Position numbers and translations under genes: made by a program. A DNA stretch of 64,000 nucleotides from Phycicoccus sonneratiae (GTDB taxonomy: Bacteria > Actinomycetota > Actinomycetes > Actinomycetales > Dermatophilaceae): positions 358,198 through 422,197 of the forward strand of contig NZ_JAFDVD010000003.1 in the NCBI RefSeq assembly GCF_016887965.1. Direction: 5' to 3'. This document shows, one piece after another, positions 60,201 through 64,000 of this stretch (positions within the stretch are counted from its first letter, which is position 1; every line of letters starts with the position of its first letter). The notes beneath the pieces are model-generated. The model made no database searches and had not been told where the DNA came from. It saw only the letters and a list, made by a program, of their open reading frames with translations.

Positions 60201-61427
60201 ATGAGGACCGTGAGTCTCGAGCAGCTCGGCCGCCACCTCGCCGCACTCCCCGGGACGCCCCGCGTCGTCGTCTCCGGCAACGTCGCCGTCCCGTGGGAGG
60301 CCGTCCGCGCCCTCGACGCGAGCCGTGAGGAGTACGTCCTGCACGCCCTCAACGCGCCGCCGGGCATCCCCGACCGGCCGGGCGTCACCGCCGAGACCTG
60401 CTTCGTCGGCGGGGGGATGCGCCGGCACTCGAACCTCTCCTACGTCCCGAGCCGGCTCTCGCTCGTCCCCGTCCTCTACGCCGGTCCGCTCGCCCCGGAC
60501 GTCGTCATCGTGCAGTGCGCCCCGCCGCGTGACGGGATGCTCTCGCTCGGCATCGAGGTCAACGTCCTCCCCGCGGCCATCGAGGCCTGCCGCGCCCGCG
60601 CCGGGCTCGTCGTCGCCGTCGTCAACGACCGGATGCCGTACACCGGCGGCGACGCACTGCTCGCGGTCGAGGCCGTCGACCTCGCGGTCGAGGTGTCGGT
60701 CGCGGTGCCGTCGCACGAGCCGCTCGTGCCGGACGCCGACAGCGCGCTCATCGGCGAGATGGTCGCGAGCCGGGTCCGCGACGGCGCCACCATCCAGGCC
60801 GGCATCGGCGGCATCCCCGACGCGACGATCGCCGCGCTGGCCGGGCGCCGCGGCCTGCGGGTGTGGACCGAGATGTTCTCCGACGGCGTCGTCGCCCTCG
60901 ACCGGGCCGGGGCCCTCGACCCCGACCACCCGCTCACCACCTCCTTCCTCTTCGGGTCGCAGGACCTCTACGACTGGGTCGACGGCAACCCGCGCGTCCG
61001 GATGACCCGCACCGAGACGACGAACGACCCCGGCCTCATCGCGCGGCAGCGGCAGATGACCTCGGTGAACTCCGCGCTCGAGGTCGACCTCTTCGGCCAG
61101 GCCAACGCCTCGCGCATCGACGCCCGCATCCACTCCGGCTTCGGCGGCCAGACCGACTTCGTCGTCGGGGCGCTGCACTCGCCGGGGGGCCAGTCGTTCA
61201 TCGCGCTGCGCTCGTGGCACCCCAAGGCCGACTGCTCCACCGTCGTCCCCCTCCTCGACGAGCCGGTGACGAGCGTGCAGCAGAGCGCGATCGTCACCGA
61301 GCAGGGCGTCGCCGAGCTCTACGGCTACGACCAGCGCGCGCAGTGCCGGCACATCATCCGCGACGCGGCCCACCCCGCCGTGCGCGACGAGCTGTGGGAG
61401 GAGGCCCGGGCGCTCGGGCTGGCCTGA
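60201..61427 (+). CDS. acetyl-CoA hydrolase/transferase family protein
   Basis: A 408-residue class I CoA-transferase (Cat1/AcH1-like). GIEVNVLPAAIE, GATIQAGIGGIPDATIAAL and the Glu-containing WTEMFSDGVVALDRAGAL (CoA-ester Glu) are present, then DFVVGALHSPGGQSFIAL and VTEQGVAELYGYDQRAQCRHII. It may transfer CoA between acyl-CoA and acetate, or 4-hydroxybutyrate. GGAGG lies only 2 bases from ATG 60201; ATG 60192 or 60189 are alternatives. It converges on the TetR gene at 61435. Confidence 0.88.
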   Translation: MRTVSLEQLGRHLAALPGTPRVVVSGNVAVPWEAVRALDASREEYVLHALNAPPGIPDRPGVTAETCFVGGGMRRHSNLSYVPSRLSLVPVLYAGPLAPDVVIVQCAPPRDGMLSLGIEVNVLPAAIEACRARAGLVVAVVNDRMPYTGGDALLAVEAVDLAVEVSVAVPSHEPLVPDADSALIGEMVASRVRDGATIQAGIGGIPDATIAALAGRRGLRVWTEMFSDGVVALDRAGALDPDHPLTTSFLFGSQDLYDWVDGNPRVRMTRTETTNDPGLIARQRQMTSVNSALEVDLFGQANASRIDARIHSGFGGQTDFVVGALHSPGGQSFIALRSWHPKADCSTVVPLLDEPVTSVQQSAIVTEQGVAELYGYDQRAQCRHIIRDAAHPAVRDELWEEARALGLA

Positions 61428-61434
61428 TCGGCGC

Positions 61435-62076
61435 TCAGCCGCGCAGGGCGCCCATCGCGTCGAGCAGCAGGTCGAGGCCGACCTCGAACTCGTCGGCGAA
61501 GTCGTACCCGGCGTCGACGACCTCGGTGATGACGGCCTCGAGGTGGGGGAAGGGGGTCGACCCCGGACGCTCCCGCACCGCCCGGACCACCGGCGTGGGG
61601 TCGGCCGGCAGGGCCAGCTCCTGGAGGACGAAGCCGTACACGTAGGCGTCGAGGAAGGCGAGGACCTGGGCCGCGGCGCGCGGCGAGAACCCGGCCCCCC
61701 GGAGGTAGCCGATGACGTGGTCCTGGTGGCCGAGCGTCGTCGGCCCCGGCGCGGTCCGCGTCTCGACGAGCCCGATGGCCCACGGGTGGCGACGCAGGAC
61801 GAGGCGCTCGGACACCGACCGCGCCCGCAGCCCGGTCCGCCAGTCCTCGCCCGCGGGGAGGGCGATCTCGCGGAAGACCTCGTCGGTGAGGGCGTCGAGC
61901 AGCGCCTCCTTGTTCGCGACGTGGTGGTAGACCGCCATGCCCTCCACCCCGAGGCGGCGCCCGAGGGCCCGCATCGACAGGGCGGCCAGTCCGCCCTCGT
62001 CGGCGAGGGCCGTCGCCTCCTCGACGATGCGCCCGACGGTGAGGGACCCACGCCCTCCGGGGTGACCCTGGTCCAT
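61435..62076 (-). CDS. TetR family transcriptional regulator
   Basis: A 213-residue repressor with HTH near residues 37-63 (MRALGRRLGVEGMAVYHHV) and a TetR C-terminal domain. GGGAGG lies about 7 bases before ATG 62076. Divergent from the membrane protein gene at 62164, with two palindromes between. Close in sequence style to the TetR at 12278 (shared YHHV recognition segment), a possible paralogue. Confidence 0.9.
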   Translation of the reverse strand: MDQGHPGGRGSLTVGRIVEEATALADEGGLAALSMRALGRRLGVEGMAVYHHVANKEALLDALTDEVFREIALPAGEDWRTGLRARSVSERLVLRRHPWAIGLVETRTAPGPTTLGHQDHVIGYLRGAGFSPRAAAQVLAFLDAYVYGFVLQELALPADPTPVVRAVRERPGSTPFPHLEAVITEVVDAGYDFADEFEVGLDLLLDAMGALRG

Positions 62077-62106
62077 CCCTGACTCCCTCCCCGGACCTTT
62101 CCCTTC

Positions 62107-62143
62107 CTTTACGCCATAAAGTACCGTCCTTTACAGCGTAAAG
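62107..62143. promoter_or_regulatory. two TetR-type operators (CTTTA...TAAAG)
   Basis: CTTTAC-GCC-ATAAAG at 62107-62121 (one arm mismatch) and CTTTAC-AGC-GTAAAG at 62129-62143 (perfect) lie 22 bases apart between the TetR gene and the membrane protein gene. They resemble the CTTAC-N3-GTAAG sites of the TetR at 12278 with one extra T/A pair. Confidence 0.88.
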
Positions 62144-62163
62144 ACCGACGAGAGGACACCCGC

Positions 62164-63018
62164 GTGGACCCCCATCCCCCCGGCCCCGGCGTCGCCACGG
62201 GCCCCGACGGCCCGGCGCACCCGACCGGTCGCCCCCACCTCCTCGCGGGCGCGGCCGCGGTCGCCACCCTCGCCGTCCTCCTCGTCCCGGCCGGCCTCGT
62301 GGCCCTGCGCGGGTTCCGCGGGGAGGCCGCCCTCGGGGCCGCGGCCCGCTCGGCCGTCGTCGGCGCCGACCCGGCCCGCCCGGTGGCCGACTCCGCGGCC
62401 CTGGCCGAGCTCGTCGCCGCCTGGCGGGAGTTCCACCTCGTCAAGGCGCTGCTCGCCGGCCTGCTCGTCCTCCTCCTCGTGGCCCTCGCGTCGACGGTGG
62501 GCCGCCGCGTCGCGGCCGCCACGGGTCGGCGGCGCCGGTGGACCCTGCTGTCGGCGTACGGCGCGGTGCTCGCCTGGCTCCTCGCGGCGCTCACCGTCCT
62601 CCTCGCGAACCTCCAGGGGGCGGCGGCCCCGCTGGCGTCGGTCGCCTCGTTCCTCCCGCCGGGACGGAGCACCGGCGAGCTGGGAGAGGCCCAGGAGCGG
62701 ATGACCGCCGCACTCGGCGGCGGCCCGCGGGGCACCGTCGGTGGGGTGGCGGGTGACCTGCTCGTCGACTTCACCCGCTACCACGCGGTGTTCGCCGTGC
62801 TGGCCGCCGTCACCGGCGTGGTCCTCACGACGCTGGCCGCCCGCGCCGTCCTCCGGCGGTGGCGGCGGCGGGGGGCGGCCCCGGTCGCGGAGCCGACGTG
62901 GCCGGTGCGGGCCGCCGCGTACGGCGCGGCCGGCGGGCTCTTCCTCCTGCTGGCCGCCGCGAACGTCAGCACGTGGGTCCACCCGGTCCCCGCGCTCGTC
63001 GCCTCCCTCGGCGGCTGA
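62164..63018 (+). CDS. hypothetical multi-pass membrane protein
   Basis: A 284-residue protein with a Pro-rich cytoplasmic head, four to five helices and two external loops. No recognised family. GTG 62164 has GAGAGGAC upstream. Probable target of the divergent TetR and first of a two-gene run of membrane proteins. Confidence 0.78.
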   Translation: MDPHPPGPGVATGPDGPAHPTGRPHLLAGAAAVATLAVLLVPAGLVALRGFRGEAALGAAARSAVVGADPARPVADSAALAELVAAWREFHLVKALLAGLLVLLLVALASTVGRRVAAATGRRRRWTLLSAYGAVLAWLLAALTVLLANLQGAAAPLASVASFLPPGRSTGELGEAQERMTAALGGGPRGTVGGVAGDLLVDFTRYHAVFAVLAAVTGVVLTTLAARAVLRRWRRRGAAPVAEPTWPVRAAAYGAAGGLFLLLAAANVSTWVHPVPALVASLGG

Positions 63019-63099
63019 GCGCCCCCTCCGCGAGCACCACCCCCACCCGGTCGGCGACGGATGCCGCCCGGTCCCTCCCCCGACCCCAGGAGCACCACC

Positions 63100-63795
63100 A
63101 TGAGCAGCACGCAGACCACCCACCCCGCCCCCACCAGCGCCCGGACGGGCCCCAGACGGCTCGTCGGCGCCGCGGCCGTCGCGACGGCGGTGGCCGTCGT
63201 GGCCGAGAACGCGGTGTTCGCGGCGTCGGGCGCCCCCGGCTACGACACCCCGGTCGACGAGGTGCTCGCCTACTACGCGGGCCACCGCGGCGTCGTCGCG
63301 TTCGCGGCCGGGCTCGTGGCGGTGTACCTGCCGTTGCTCCTCGTCGTCCTCACCGGCCTCCGGGGGCTCGGGGAGCGCCGCGACGGGGTCGCCGCGCTCT
63401 GGTCGCGGCTGGCCGTGGCCGCCGGTTCGGTCGTGTCGGCCGTCCTCGTCCTCGTCAACGTCCTCCAGGTCGGGCTCGCCCTCTCGGTCGACAGCGACAC
63501 GGAGCCGACGCCCGCGCTCGAGCTCGTCTGGCGCGTCCACGCCGCCGGCTTCGCGTTCGTGCTGCCGGTGCTCGGCGCGACCGTCGCCGCTGCCGCCCTC
63601 GCCACCGACGCGGCCGGCGTGACCCCGCGCTGGCAGCGCCTGCTCGGCCTCGGCAGCGGCGGCCTGCTGCTCGCCGCCGGGGTCGGCACCCTCGCCGTCG
63701 CCGACGGGTCCCCGCTGATCGTCGTCGGGCTGCTCGGGTTCGCCGGCTTTCTGGTCTGGTTGCTCGCGACCGGTCTGCGCCTCCTCCGGGCGTGA
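63100..63795 (+). CDS. hypothetical multi-pass membrane protein
   Basis: A 231-residue protein with six helices (from RLVGAAAVATAVAVVAENAVF to LIVVGLLGFAGFLVWLLATGL) and a conserved-looking loop YDTPVDEVLAYYAGHRGVV. It resembles DUF4386 proteins in size and layout, but the family cannot be confirmed. CAGGAGC precedes ATG 63100. Same strand as and 81 bases after the previous gene. Confidence 0.75.
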   Translation: MSSTQTTHPAPTSARTGPRRLVGAAAVATAVAVVAENAVFAASGAPGYDTPVDEVLAYYAGHRGVVAFAAGLVAVYLPLLLVVLTGLRGLGERRDGVAALWSRLAVAAGSVVSAVLVLVNVLQVGLALSVDSDTEPTPALELVWRVHAAGFAFVLPVLGATVAAAALATDAAGVTPRWQRLLGLGSGGLLLAAGVGTLAVADGSPLIVVGLLGFAGFLVWLLATGLRLLRA

Positions 63796-63874
63796 CGACC
63801 GCGGGCAACGTTCCGGCGCAACGCCGTCCGACCCCGACGGCCGGGTCGAGGTGAAACCCGACCGGATGCGGGAC

Positions 63875-64000
63875 TGTGTTTTGAAGGGACATCTCTGACA
63901 GGGATGTGAAGGGAGATGTCTGACACCCGGTGTGTTCCAGCGGCGACGATGCCGCGTGTGAGCGAGCAGGTGGTGTCGATGGAAGTGCGGTTGGCGATGG
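63875..64000 (+). mobile_element. left end of an IS481-like insertion sequence (runs off the window)
   Basis: The last 126 bases change character. A TGTG-starting terminal stretch contains GAAGGGACATCTCTGACA (63883-63900) and a near copy GAAGGGAGATGTCTGACA (63908-63925), three mismatches in 18. GACATCTC and GAGATGTC inside them are inverted repeats of each other (63888-63895 and 63913-63920). A transposase-like reading frame follows. The exact boundary (63875) is a judgement; the target duplication cannot be seen because the right end is outside. Confidence 0.6.
63949..64000 (+). CDS. IS481-family transposase, N-terminal fragment
   Basis: The frame from ATG 63949 (or GTG 63958) reads MPRVSEQVVSMEVRLAM to the window edge. 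The MEVRLA segment near the start is typical of actinobacterial IS481/IS3-type integrases, which continue with an HTH and an rve DDE domain. Only 17 codons are visible. Confidence 0.5.
   Translation, partial: MPRVSEQVVSMEVRLAM

Noticed and set aside
1..64000. tRNA, rRNA, riboswitch or CRISPR features
   Set aside because: No cloverleaf, rRNA-like or known riboswitch motif was seen in the gaps, and no regularly spaced repeats longer than 20 bases occur.

Overview
This window is about 64 kb of very GC-rich chromosome with strong GC bias at third codon positions. It has many GTG starts and several leaderless genes whose start codon sits 6-7 bases after a TAnnnT -10 box. The gene families point to a high-GC Actinomycetota, most likely Micrococcales and Intrasporangiaceae-like; this is an inference from gene content (DUF222/HNH endonuclease, lutABC, paired DUF1918/DUF1876, DUF2277, M23 and transglycosylase-like secreted proteins). 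No rRNA, tRNA or CRISPR array was seen. DnaB helicase (58-59.4 kb) is the only core replication gene; the rest is accessory or metabolic.

Layout. 0-3.3 kb: end of an MFS exporter, a PPOX-fold protein, and an MFS exporter divergent from a TetR regulator. 3.3-9.6 kb: a YdeP/FdhF-type molybdopterin oxidoreductase, then a CitAB-like two-component system divergent from the C4-dicarboxylate carrier DctA. 9.7-14.7 kb: a nitronate monooxygenase behind a large palindrome, an alcohol dehydrogenase divergent from a TetR that reads in frame into a DUF429 domain, a VOC protein and a deazaflavin-dependent reductase. 14.6-17.5 kb: lutABC for L-lactate oxidation. 17.6-24.9 kb: small enzymes, HNH endonuclease and GlpD. 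25.0-26.2 kb: a lipoprotein serine protease with lower GC than its surroundings. 26.2-33.6 kb: APH-like protein, arcA plus carboxylate-amine ligase, and a pncB-pncA-nrtR-yibE/F operon with a palindromic site in front. 34.5-34.95 kb: a frameshifted SRPBCC gene. 35.2-43 kb: a LacI-controlled sugar operon (solute-binding protein, two permeases, GH144-like glucanase, GH3), probably for beta-1,2-glucan or another beta-glucan. 43-53.8 kb: DUF1918-DUF1876 protein, transglycosylase-like protein, methyltransferase, NYN-GNAT fusion, alpha/beta hydrolase, a TetR/DUF4386 pair, a GH30 enzyme with a discoidin-like domain, a RelA/SpoT-domain protein and small proteins. 53.9-56.1 kb: a NarL-type two-component system whose kinase carries two DHp-like segments. 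56-64 kb: M23 peptidase, DnaB, DUF2277, acetyl-CoA hydrolase/transferase, a fourth TetR module with membrane proteins, and the left end of an IS481-like insertion sequence running off the window.

Regulatory logic is unusually readable. Four TetR genes are each divergent from a target and each gap holds two or three copies of a distinct palindrome with a 3-bp centre. LacI and NrtR sites are also visible. The most unusual architectures are the TetR-DUF429 fusion, the NYN-GNAT fusion, the double-DHp kinase, and the RelA/SpoT-domain protein lacking the usual catalytic Glu.
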